The translations under genes and the position numbers were made by a program. Of a stretch of 64,000 bases of DNA, positions 12,401-25,200 are shown piece by piece. A model generated the notes under the pieces. The model saw only the letters and a list, made by a program, of their open reading frames with translations. It searched no databases and was not told where the DNA came from. Numbering within the stretch: position 1 is the first letter of the stretch; each line of letters begins with the position of its first letter. This DNA comes from Mayamaea pseudoterrestris. Taxonomy: Eukaryota; Bacillariophyta; Bacillariophyceae; Sellaphorales; Sellaphoraceae. The stretch lies in contig BROI01000030.1 of the NCBI GenBank assembly GCA_027923505.1, positions 124,001-188,000 on the forward strand, given 5' to 3'.

Positions 12401-15400
12401 GGGACGGCAATGATATTGGTGACAACTTGTCACCAGTCTCAGCCTGCAGATGCCGTGACATTCAAACGCCCCTACAGCAGGCCATGTATACACCCAAATG
12501 ACACCAGAATGGTGCCAACATCATTATTCAGGCTGCGCAACAAGATGGTATGCCTGGCTAGTGTCTCAGGGGACGGCAATGATATTGGTGACAACTTGTC
12601 ACCAGTCTCAGCCTGCAGATGCCGTGACATTCAAACGCCCCTACAGCAGGCCCTGTAGATACCCAAAAGACACCAGAATGGTGCCAACATCATTATTCAG
12701 GCTGCGCTACAAGATGGTATGCCTGGCTAGTGTCTCAGGGGATGGCAATGATATTGGTGACAACTTGTCACCAGTCTCAGCCCGCAGATGCCGTGACATT
12801 CAAACGCCCCTACAGCAGGCCATGTAGGTGCCCAAAATACACCAGAATGGTGCCAACATCATTATTCAGGCTGCGCTACAAGATGGTATGCCTGGCTAGT
12901 GTCTCAGGGGACGGCAATGATATTGGTGACAACTTGTCACCAGTCTCAGCCTGCAGATGCCGTGACATTCAAACGCCCCTACAGCAGGCCATGTATACAC
13001 CCAAATGACACCAGAATGGTGCCAACATCATTATTCAGGCTGCGCTACAAGATGGTATGCCTGGCTAGTGTCTCAGGGGACGGCAATGATATTGGTGACA
13101 ACTTGTCACCAGTCTCAGCCCGCAGATGCCGTGACATTCAAACGCCCCTACAGCAGGCCATGTATACACCCAAATGACACCAGAATGGTGCCAACATCAT
13201 TATTCAGGCTGCGCTACAAGATGGTATGCCTGGCTAGTGTCTCAGGGGACGGCAATGATATTGGTGACAACTTGTCACCAGTCTCAGCCTGCAGATGCCG
13301 TGACATTCAAACGCCCCTACAGCAGGCCATGTATACACCCAAATGACACCAGAATGGTGCCAACATCATTATTCAGGCTGCGCTACAAGATGGTATGCCT
13401 GGCTAGTGTCTCAGGGGACAGCAATGATATTGGTGACAACTTGTCACCAGTCTCAGCCCGCAGATGCCGTGACATTCAAACGCCCCTACAGCAAGCCCTG
13501 TAGGTGCCCAAAATACACCAGAATGGTGCCAACATCATTATTCAGGCTGCGCTACAAGATGGTATGCCTGGCTAGTGTCTCAGGGGATGGCAATGATATT
13601 GGTGACAACTTGTCACCAGTCTCAGCCTGCAGATGCCGTGACATTCAAACGCCCCTACAGCAGGCCATGTATATACCCAAATGTCACCAGAATGGTGCCA
13701 ACATCATTATTCAGGCTGCCCTACAAGATGGTATGCCTGGCTAGTGTCTCAGGGGACAGCAATGATATTGGTGACAACTTGTCACCAGTCTCAGCCTGCA
13801 GATGCCGTGACATTCAAACGCCCCTACAGCAGGCCATGTATACACCCAAATGTCACCAGAATATTGCCAACATCATTATTCAGGCTGCGCTACAAGATGG
13901 TATGCCTGGCTAGTGTCTCAGGGGACGGTAATGATATTGGTGACAACTTGTCACCAGTCTCAGCCTGCAGATGCCGTGACATTCAAACGCCCCTACAGCA
14001 GGCCATGTATACACCCAAATGACACCAGAATGGTGCCAACATCATTATTCAGGCTGCGCTACAAGATGGTATGCCTGGCTAGTGTCTCAGGGGACGGCAA
14101 TGATATTGGTGACAACTTGTCACCAGTCTCAGCCCGCAGATGCCGTGACATTCAAACGCCCCTACAGCAGGCCCTGTAGGTGCCCAAAATACACCAGAAT
14201 GGTGCCAACATCATTATTCAGGCTGCGCAACAAGATGGTATGCCTGGCTAGTGTCTCAGGGGATGGCAATGATATTGGTGACAACTTGTCACCAGTCTCA
14301 GCCTGCAGATGCCGTGACATTCAAACGCCCCTACAGCAGGCCATGTATACACCCAAATGACACCAGAATGGTGCCAACATCACTATTCAAATTGCGCTAC
14401 AAGATGGTATGCCTAGCTATTGTCTAAGGGGACGGCAATGATATTGGTGACAACTTGTCACCAGTCTCAGCCTGCAGATGCCGTGACATTCAAACGCCCC
14501 TACAGCAGGCCATGTATACAACCAAATAACACCAGAATGGTGCCAACATCATTATTCAGGCTGCGCTACAAGATGGTATGCCTGGCTAGTGTCTCAGGGG
14601 ACGGCAATGATATTGGTGACAACTTGTCACCAGTCTCAGCCTGCAGATGCCGTGACATTCAAACACACCTACAGCAGGCCATGTATACAACCAAATGATA
14701 CCAGAATGGTGCCAACATCATTATTCAGGCTGCGCAACAAGATGGTATGCCTGGCTAGTGTCTCAGGGGACGGCAATGATATTGGTGACAACTTGTCACC
14801 AGTCTCAGCCTGCAGATGCCGTGACATTCAAACGCCCCTACAGCAGGCCCTGTATACACCCAAATGACACCAGAATGGTGCCAACATCATTATTCAGGCT
14901 GCGCTACAAGATGGTATGCCTGGCTAGTGTCTCAGGGGATGGCAATGATATTGGTGACAACTTGTCACCAGTCTCAGCCCGCAGATGCCGTGACATTCAA
15001 AAGCCCCTACAGCAAGTCCTGTAGGTGCCCAAAATACACCAGAATGGTGCCAACATCATTATTCAGGCTGCGCTACAAGATGGTATGCCTGGCTAGTGTC
15101 TCAGGGGACGGCAATGATATTGGTGACAACTTGTCACCAGTCTCAGCCTGCAGATGCCGTGACATTCAAACGCCCCTACAGCAGGCCATGTATACACCCA
15201 AATGACACCAGAATGGTGCCAACATCATTATTCAGGCTGCGCTACAAGATGGTATGCCTGGCTAGTGTCTCAGGGGACGGCAATGATATTGGTGACAACT
15301 TGTCACCAGTCTCAGCCCGCAGATGCCGTGACATTCAAACGCCCCTACAGCAGGCCCTGTAGGTACCCAAAATACACCAGAATGGTGCCAACATCATTAT

Positions 15401-18400
15401 TCAGGCTGCGCTACAAGATGGTATGCCTGGCTAGTGTCTCAGGGGACGGCAATGATATTGGTGACAACTTGTCACCAGTCTCAGCCCGCAGATGCCGTGA
15501 CATTCAAACGCCCCTACAGCAGGCCCTGTAGGTGCCCAAAATACACCAGAATGGTGCCAACATCATTATTCAGGCTGCGCTACAAGATGGTATGCCTGGC
15601 TAGTGTCTCAGGGGACGGCAATGATATTGGTGACAACTTGTCACCAGTCTCAGCCTGCAGATGCCGTGACATTCAAACGCCCCTACAGCAGGCCATGTAT
15701 ACACCCAAATGACACCAGAATGGTGCCAACATCATTATTCAGGCTGCGCTACAAGATGGTATGCCTGGCTAGTGTCTCAGGGGACGGCAATGATATTGGT
15801 GACAACTTGTCACCAGTCTCAGCCCGCAGATGCCGTGACATTCAAACGCCCCTACAGCAGGCCATGTATACACCCAAATGACACCAGAATGGTGCCAACA
15901 TCATTATTCAGGCTGCGCAACAAGATGGTAAACCTGGCTAGTGTCTCAGGGGACGGCAATGATATTGGTGACAACTTGTCACCAGTCTCAGCCTGCAGAT
16001 GCCGTGACATTCAAACGCCCCTACAGCAGGCCATGTATACACCCAAATGACACCAGAATGGTGCCAACATCATTATTCAGGCTGCGCTACAAGATGGTAT
16101 GCCTGGCTAGTGTCTCAGGGGACGGCAATGATATTGGTGACAACTTGTCACCAGTCTCAGCCTGCAGATGCCGTCGACATTCAAACCGCCCCTACAGCAG
16201 GCCGCAGTCCACTAAGCATGAACACCCAAATGACACCAGAATGGTGCCAACATCATTATTCAAGCTGCGCTACAAGATGGTATGCCTGGCTAGTGTCTCA
16301 GGGGACGGCAATGATATTGGTGACAACTTGTCACCAGTCTCAGCCTGCAGATGCCGTGACATTCAAACGCCCCTACAGCAGGCCATGTATACAACCAAAT
16401 GACACCAGAATGGTGCCAACATCATTATTCAGGCTGCGCTACAAGATGGTATGCCTGGCTAGTGTCTCAGGGGACGGCAATGATATTGGTGACAACTTGT
16501 CACCAGTCTCAGCCTGCAGATGCCGTGACATTCAAACGCCCCTACAGCAGGCCATGTATACACCCAAATGACACCAGAATGGTGCCAACATCATTATTCA
16601 GGCTGCGCAACAAGATGGTATGCCTGGCTAGTGTCTCAGGGGACGGCAATGATATTGGTGACAACTTGTCACCAGTCTCAGCCCGCAGATGCCGTGACAT
16701 TCAAACGCCCCTACAGCAGGCCATGTATACACCCAAATGACACCAGAATGGTGCCAACATCATTATTCAGGCTGCGCTACAAGATGGTATGCCTGGCTAG
16801 TGTCTCAGGGGACGGCAATGATATTGGTGACAACTTGTCACCAGTCTCAGCCTGCAGATGCCGTGACATTCAAACGCCCCTACAGCAGGCCATGTATACA
16901 CCCAAATGACACCAGAATGGTGCCAACATCATTATTCAGGCTGCGCAACAAGATGGTATGCCTGGCTAGTGTCTCAGGGGACGGCAATGATATTGGTGAC
17001 AACTTGTCACCAGTCTCAGCCCGCAGATGCCGTGACATTCAAACGCCCCTGCAGCAGGCCATGTATACACCCAAATGACACCAGAATGGTGCCAACATCA
17101 TTATTCAGGCTGCGCTACAAAATGGTATGCCTGGCTAGTGTCTCAGGGGACGGCAATGATATTGGTGACAACTTGTCACCAGTCTCAGCCTGCAGATGCC
17201 GTGACATTCAAACGCCCCTACAGCAGGCCATGTATACACCCAAATGACACCAGAATGGTGCCAACATCATTATTCAGGCTGCGCAACAAGATGGTATGCC
17301 TGGATATTGTCTCAGGGGACGGCAATGATATTGGTGACAACTTGTCACCAGTCTCAGCCTGCAGATGCCATGACATTCCAACGCCCCTACAGCAGGCCAT
17401 GTATACACCCAAATGACACCAGAATGGTGCCAACATCATTATTCAGGCTGCGCTACAAGATGGTATGCCTGGCTAGTGTCTCAGGGGACGGCAATGATAT
17501 TGGTGACAACTTGTCACCAGTCTCAGCCTGCAGATGCCGTGACATTCAAACGCCCCTACAGCAGGCCATGTATACACCCAAATGACACCAGAATGGTGCC
17601 AACATCATTATTCAGGCTGCGCAACAAGATGGTATGCCTGGCTAGTGTCTCAGGGGACGGCAATGATATTGGTGACAACTTGTCACCAGTCTCAGCCTGC
17701 AGATGCCGTGACATTCAAACGCCCCTGCAGCAGGCCATGTATACACCCAAATGACACTGGAATGGTGCCAACATCATTATTCAGGCTGCGCTACAAGATG
17801 GTATGCCTGGCTAGTGTCTCAGGGGACGGCAATGATATTGGTGACAACTTGTCACCAGTCTCAGCCTGCAGATGCCGTGACATTCAAACGCCCCTACAGC
17901 AGGCCATGTATACACCCAAATGACACCATAATGGTGCCAACATCATCATTCAGGCTGCGCAACAAGATGGTATGCCTGGCTAGTGTCTCAGGGGACGGCA
18001 ATATAGCAATGATATTGGTGACAACTTGTCACCAGTCTCAGCCTGCAGATGCCGTGACATTCAAACGCCCCTACAGCAGGCCATGTATACACCCAAATGA
18101 CACCAGAATGGTGCCAACATCATTATTCAGGCTGCGCTACAAGATGGTATGCCTGGCTAGTGTCTCAGGGGACGGCAATGATATTGGTGACAACTTGTCA
18201 CCAGTCTCAGCCTGCAGATGCCGTGACATTCAAACGCCCCTACAGCAGGCCATGTATACACCCAAATGACACCAGAATGGTGCCAACATCATTATTCAGG
18301 CTGCGCAACAAGATGGTATGCCTGGCTAGTGTCTCAGGGGACGGCAATGATATTGGTGACAACTTGTCACCAGTCTCAGCCTGCAGATGCCGTGACATTC

Positions 18401-21400
18401 AAACGCCCCTACAGCAGGCCATGTATACACCCAAATGACACCAGAATGGTGCCAACATCATTATTCAGGCTGCGCAACAAGAAGGTATGCCTGGCTAGTG
18501 TCTCAGGGGACGGCAATGATATTGGTGACAACTTGTCACCAGTCTCAGCCTGCAGATGCCGTGACATTCAAACGCCCCTACAGCAGGCCATGTATACACC
18601 CAAATGACACCAGAATGGTGCCAACATCATTATTCAGGCTGCGCTACAAGATGGTATGCCTGGCTAGTGTCTCAGGGGACGGCAATGATATTGGTGACAA
18701 CTTGTCACCAGTCTCAGCCTGCAGATGCCGTGACATTCAAACGCCCCTACAGCAGGCTATGTATACACCCAATTGACACTGGAATGGTGCCAACATCATT
18801 ATGCAGGCTGCACTACAAGATGGTATGCCTGGCTAGTGTCTCAGGGGACAGCAATGATATTGGTGACAACTTGTCACCAGTCTCAGCGCGCGTATGCCGT
18901 GACATTCAAACACCCCTACAGCAGGCCATGTATACACCCAAATGACACCAGAATGGTGCCAACATCATTATTCAGGCTGCGCAACAAGATGGTATACCTG
19001 GCTAGTGTCTCAGGGGACGGCAATGATATTGGTGACAACTTGTCACCAGTCTCAGCCTGCAGATGCCGTGACATTCAAACGCCCCTACAGCAAGCCCTGT
19101 AGGTGCCCAAAATACACCAGAATGGTGCCAACATCATTATTCAGGCTGCGCTACAAGATGGTATGCCTGGCTAGTGTCTCAGGGGATGGCAATGATATTG
19201 GTGACAACTTGTCACCAGTCTCAGCCTGCAGATGCCGTGACATTCAAACGCCCCTACAGCAGCCATGTATACACCCAAATGACACCAGAATGGTGCCAAC
19301 ATCATTATTCAGGCTGCGCTACAAGATGGTATGCCTGGCTAGTGTCTCAGGGGAAGGCAATGATATTGGTGACAACTTGTCACCAGTCTCAGCCTGCAGA
19401 TGCCGTGACATTCAAACGCCCCTACAGCAGGCCATGTATACACCCAAATGACACCAGAATGGTGCCAACATCATTATTCAGGCTGCGCAACAAGATGGTA
19501 TGCCTGGCTAGTGTCTCAGGGGACGGCAATGATATTGGTGACAACTTGTCACCAGTCTCAGCCTGCAGATGCCGTGACATTCAAATGCCCCTACAGCAGG
19601 CCATGTATACACCCAAATGACACCAGAATGGTGCCAACATCATTATTCAGGCTGCGCTACAAGATGGTATACCTGGCTAGTGTCTCAGGGGACGGCAATG
19701 ATATTGGTGACAACTTGTCACCAGTCTCAGCCTGCAGATGCCGTGACATTCAAACGCCCCTACAGCAGGCCATGTATACACCCAAATGACACCAGAATGG
19801 TGCCAACATCATTATTCAGGCTGCGCTACAAGATGGTATGCCCTGGCTAGTGTCTCAGGGGACGGTAATGATATTGGTGACAACTTGTCACCAGTCTCAG
19901 CCTGCAGATGCCGTGACATTCAAACACCCCTACAGCAGGCCATGTATACACCCAAATGACACCAGAATGGTGCCAACATCACTATTCAGGCTGCGCTACA
20001 AGATGGTATGCCTGGCTAGTGTCTCAGGGGACGGCAATGATATTGGTGACAACTTGTCACCAGTCTCAGCCTGCAGATGCCGTGACATTCAAACGCCCCT
20101 ACAGCAGGCCATGTAGTGCACCCAAATACACCAGAATGGTGCCAACATCATTATTCAGGCTGCGCTACAAGATGGTATGCCTGGCTAGTGTCTCAGGGGA
20201 CGGCAATGATATTGGTGACAACTTGTCACCAGTCTCAGCCTGCAGATGCCGTGACATTCAAACACCCCTACAGCAGGCCCTGTAGGTGCCCAAAATACAC
20301 CAGAATGGTGCCAACATCATTATTCAGGCTGCGCTACAAGATGGTATGCCTGGCTAGTGTCTCAGGGGACGGCAATGATATTGGTGACAACTTGTCACCA
20401 GTCTCAGCCTGCACATGCCGTGACATTCAAACGCCCCTACAGCAGGCCCTGTAGGTACAACCAAATAACACCAGAATGGTGCCAACATCATTATTCAGGC
20501 TGCGCTACAAGATGGTATGCCTGGCTAGTGTCTCAGGGGACGGCAATGATATTGGTGACAACTTGTCACCAGTCTCAGCCTGCAGATGCCGTGACATTCA
20601 AACGCCCCTACAGCAGGCCCTGTATATACCCAAAATACACCAGAATGGTGCCAACATCATTATTCAGGCTGCGCTACAAGATGGTATGCCTGGCTAGTGT
20701 CTCAGGGGATGGCAATGATATTGGTGACAACTTGTCACCAGTCTCAGCCCGCAGATGCCGTGACATTCAAACGCCCCTACAGCAGGCCCGTGGTGCCCAA
20801 AATACACCAGAATGGTGCCAACATCATTATTCAGGTGCGCTACAAGATGGTATGTTGGCTGGTGTTTCAGGGGATGGTAATGTTTGGTGACAACTTGTCA
20901 CCAGTCTCAGCCCGCAGATGTCGTCAAACCCCACAGCGTACCAAACGGTGCCAAATATTATTCGGACAAGATGGTATGTGGTTTGTCTCAGGGGACGGAA
21001 GATATTGACAATTGTCACCAGTCTCAGCTGCAGATGCGTGAGATCAAACACCCCTACAGCAGGCCATGTCTACACCCAAATGACACCAGAATGGTGCCAA
21101 CATCATTATACAAACTGCGCCTCAAGAAGGTATGCCTAGCTATTGTCTCAGGGGACAGCAATGATATTGGTGACAACTTGTCACCAGTCTCAGCCTGCAG
21201 ATGCCGTGACATTCAAACGCCCCTACAGCAGGCCCTGTAGGTGCCCAAAATACACCAGAATGGTGCCAACATCATTATTCAGGCTGCGCTACAAGATGAT
21301 ATGCCTGGCTAGTGTCTCAGGGGATGGCAATGATATTGGTGACAACTTGTCACCAGTCTCAGCCCGCAGATGCCGTGACATTCAAACGCCCCTACAGCAA

Positions 21401-22207
21401 GCCCTGTAGGTGCCCAAAATACACCAGAATGGTGCCAACATCATTATTCAGGCTGCGCTACAAGATGGTATGCCTGGCTAGTGTCTCAGGGGACGGTAAT
21501 GATATTGGTGACAACTTGTCACCAGTCTCAGCCTGCAGATGCCGTGACATTCAAATGCCCCTACAGCAGGCCATGTATACACCCAAATGACACCAGAATG
21601 GTGCCAACATCATTATTCAGGCTGCGCAACAAGATGGTATGCCTGGCTAGTGTCTCAGGGGATGGCAATGATATTGGTGACAACTTGTCACCAGTCTCAG
21701 CCCGCAGATGCCGTGACATTCAAACGCCCCTACAGCAAGCCCTGTAGGTGCCCAAAATACACCAGAATGGTGCCAACATCATTATTCAAATTGCGCTACA
21801 AGATGGTATGCCTGGCTAGTGTCTCAGGGGACAGCAATGATATTGGTGACAACTTGTCACCAGTCTCAGCCCGAGATGCCTGTGAATTCAAAACGTCCCC
21901 GAAGGGCGCGGGAGAAAGACCAAATGACACCAGAAGTGCCAACACATTTTCAGTGTGCGCCACAAGAGGTAAATGGCTATTGTCTCAGGGGATGGCAATG
22001 ATATTGGTGACAACTTGTCACCAGTCTCAGCCCGCAGATGCCGTGATATCCAAACGCCCCATAGGATAACTGCCAACATATTTTTCGGTACAAGATGGTT
22101 GGTAGTGTCTAACAAATGGTGAAATGTCAGTTCAGCCGCAGATGCGTGACATCTGAATTGGTAGGCATGTATACATCCAAAGACAAGAAGGTGCCAACAT
22201 CATAATC
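9450..22207 (+). repeat. Sat-169 satellite, block A2
   Basis: About 75 head-to-tail copies of a 169-bp unit (for example equivalent points at 16399, 16568, 16737 and 16906). Landmarks in order are 'caccagaatggtgcc', 'ctgcgctacaagatgg' (or 'ctgcgcaacaagatgg'), 'gtgtctcagggg', the dyad 'ggtgacaacttgtcacc' and 'gccgtgacattcaaacg'. Two junction subtypes recur, 'tgtatacacccaaatgac' and 'tgtaggtgcccaaaatac'. Because 169 is not a multiple of three, long open frames thread through different frames of successive units; they are not genes. Monomers at 20850-21060 and 21870-22200 are rich in small deletions. Confidence 0.96.
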
Positions 22208-25200
22208 CAGGCAGCCGTTTTGCACCATTTCAGCCCATCCTCATGTCAATGGCACACCCTGGACATGTTTTGCCTGACTCATTGGGTTGTTGGTGGCCCA
22301 GGCCATGGGGCATTGTAGTGGTATGATTCCATAATTTGGGGTGTTGGCCACACCCATCTTGTAGACCATTCCATGCTGTAGGCCTCCAGGCAGTCCGTTT
22401 TGTACCATGTCAGACCATCCTCATGTCAATGGCACACCCTGGACATGTTTTGCATGACTCATTGGGTTGTTGGGTGATCAGGGGACGGGGCATTGTAGTG
22501 GTATGATTCCATAATTTGGGGTGTTGGCCACACCCATTTTGCAGATGGTGTAGGCCTCCAGGCAGTCCGTTTTGCACCATTTCAGCCCATCCTCATGTCA
22601 ATGGCACACCCTGGACATGTTTTGCCTGACTCATTGGGTTGTTGGGTGGCCAGGGCATGGGGCATTGTAGTGGTATGATTCCATAATTTGGGGTGTTGGC
22701 CACACCCATCTTGTAGACCATTCCATGCTGTAGGCCTCCAGGCAGTCCGTTTTGTACCATGTCAGACCATCCTCATGTCAATGGCACACCCTGGACATGT
22801 TTTGCATGACTCATTGGGTTGTTGGGTGATCAGAGGACGGGGCATTGTAGTGGTATGATTCCATAATTTGGGGTGTTGGCCACACCCATTTTGCAGATGG
22901 TGTAGGCCTCCAGGCAGTCCGTTTTGCACCATTTCAGCCCATCCTCATGTCAATGGCACACCCTGGACATGTTTTGCCTGACTCATTGGGTTGTTGGGTG
23001 GCCAGGGCATGGGGCATTGTAGTGGTATGATTCCATAATTTGGGGTGTTGGCCACACCCATCTTGTAGACCATTCCATGCTGTAGGCCTCCAGGCAGTCC
23101 GTTTTGTACCATGTCAGACCATCCTCATGTCAATGGCACACCCTGGACATGTTTTGCATGACTCATTGGGTTGTTGGGTGATCAAGGGACGGGGCATTGT
23201 AGTGGTATGATTCCATAATTTGGGGTGTTGGCCACACCCATTTTGCAGATGGTGTAGGCCTCCAGGCAGTCCGTTTTGCACCATTTCAGCCCATCCTCAT
23301 GTCAATGGCACACCCTGGACATGTTTTGCCTGACTCATTGGGTTGTTGGGTGGCCAGGGCATGGGGCATTGTAGTGGTATGATTCCATAATTTGGGGTGT
23401 TGGCCACACCCATCTTGTAGACCATTCCATGCTGTAGGCCTCCAGGCAGTCCGTTTTGTACCATGTCAGACCATCCTCATGTCAATGGCACACCCTGGAC
23501 ATGTTTTTCATGACTCATTGGGTTGTTGGGTGATCAGGGGACGGGGCATTGTAGTGGTATGATTCCATAATTTGGGGTGTTGGCCACACCCATTTTGCAG
23601 ATGGTGTAGGCCTCCAGGCAGTCCGTTTTTGCACCATTTCAGCCCATCCTCATGTCAATGGCACACCCTGGACATGTTTTGCCTGACTCATTGGGTTGTT
23701 GGGTGGCCAGGGCATGGGGCATTGTAGTGGTATGATTCCATAATTTGGGGTGTTGGCCACACCCATCTTGTAGACCATTCCATGCTGTAGGCCTCCAGGC
23801 AGTCCGTTTTGTACCATGTCAGACCATCCTCATGTCAATGGCACACCCTGGACATGTTTTGCATGACTCATTGGGTTGTTGGGTGATCAAGGGACGGGGC
23901 ATTGTAGTGGTATGATTCCATAATTTGGGGTGTTGGCCACACCCATTTTGCAGATGGTGTAGGCCTCCAGGCAGTCCGTTTTGCACCATTTCAGCCCATC
24001 CTCATGTCAATGGCACACCCTGGACATGTTTTGCCTGACTCATTGGGTTGTTGGGTGGCCAGGGCATGGGGCATTGTAGTGGTATGATTCCATAATTTGG
24101 GGTGTTGGCCACACCCATCTTGTAGACCATTCCATGCTGTAGGCCTCCAGGCAGTCCGTTTTGTACCATGTCAGACCATCCTCATGTCAATGGCACACCC
24201 TGGACATGTTTTGCATGACTCATTGGGTTGTTGGGTGATCAGGGGACGGGGCATTGTAGTGGTATGATTCCATAATTTGCGGTGTTGGCCACACCCATTT
24301 TGCAGATGGTGTAGGCCTCCAGGCAGTCCGTTTTGCACCATTTCAGCCCATCCTCATGTCAATGGCACACCCTGGACATGTTTTGCCTGACTCATTGGGT
24401 TGTTGGGTGGCCAGGGCATGGGGCATTGTAGTGGTATGATTCCATAATTTGGGGTGTTGGCCACACCCATCTTGTAGACCATTCCATGCTGTAGGCCTCC
24501 AGGCAGTCCGTTTTGTACCATGTCAGACCATCCTCATGTCAATGGCACACCTTGGACATGTTTTGCATGACCCAATGGGTTGTTGGGTGATCAGCGGACG
24601 GGGCATTGTAGTGGTATGATTCCATAATTTGCGGTGTTGGCCACACCCATTTTGCAGATGGTGTAGGCCTCCAGGCAGTCCGTTTTGCACCATTTCAGCC
24701 CATCCTCATGTCAATGGCACACCCTGGACATGTTTTGCCTGACTCATTGGGTTGTTGGGTGGCCAGGGCATGGGGCATTGTAGTGGTATGATTCCATAAT
24801 TTGGGGTGTTGGCCACACCCATCTTGTAGACCATTCCATGCTGTAGGCCTCCAGGCAGTCCGTTTTGTACCATGTCAGACCATCCTCATGTCAATGGCAC
24901 ACCCTGGACATGTTTTGCATGACTCATTGGGTTGTTGGGTGATCAGGGACGGGGCATTGTAGTGGTATGATTCCATAATTTGCGGTGTTGGCCACACCCA
25001 TTTTGCAGATGGTGTAGGCCTCCAGGCAGTCCGTTTTGCACCATTTCAGCCCATCCTCATGTCAATGGCACACCCTGGACATGTTTTGCCTGACTCATTG
25101 GGTTGTTGGGTGGCCAGGGCATGGGGCATTGTAGTGGTATGATTCCATAATTTGGGGTGTTGGCCACACCCATCTTGTAGACCATTCCATGCTGTAGGCC

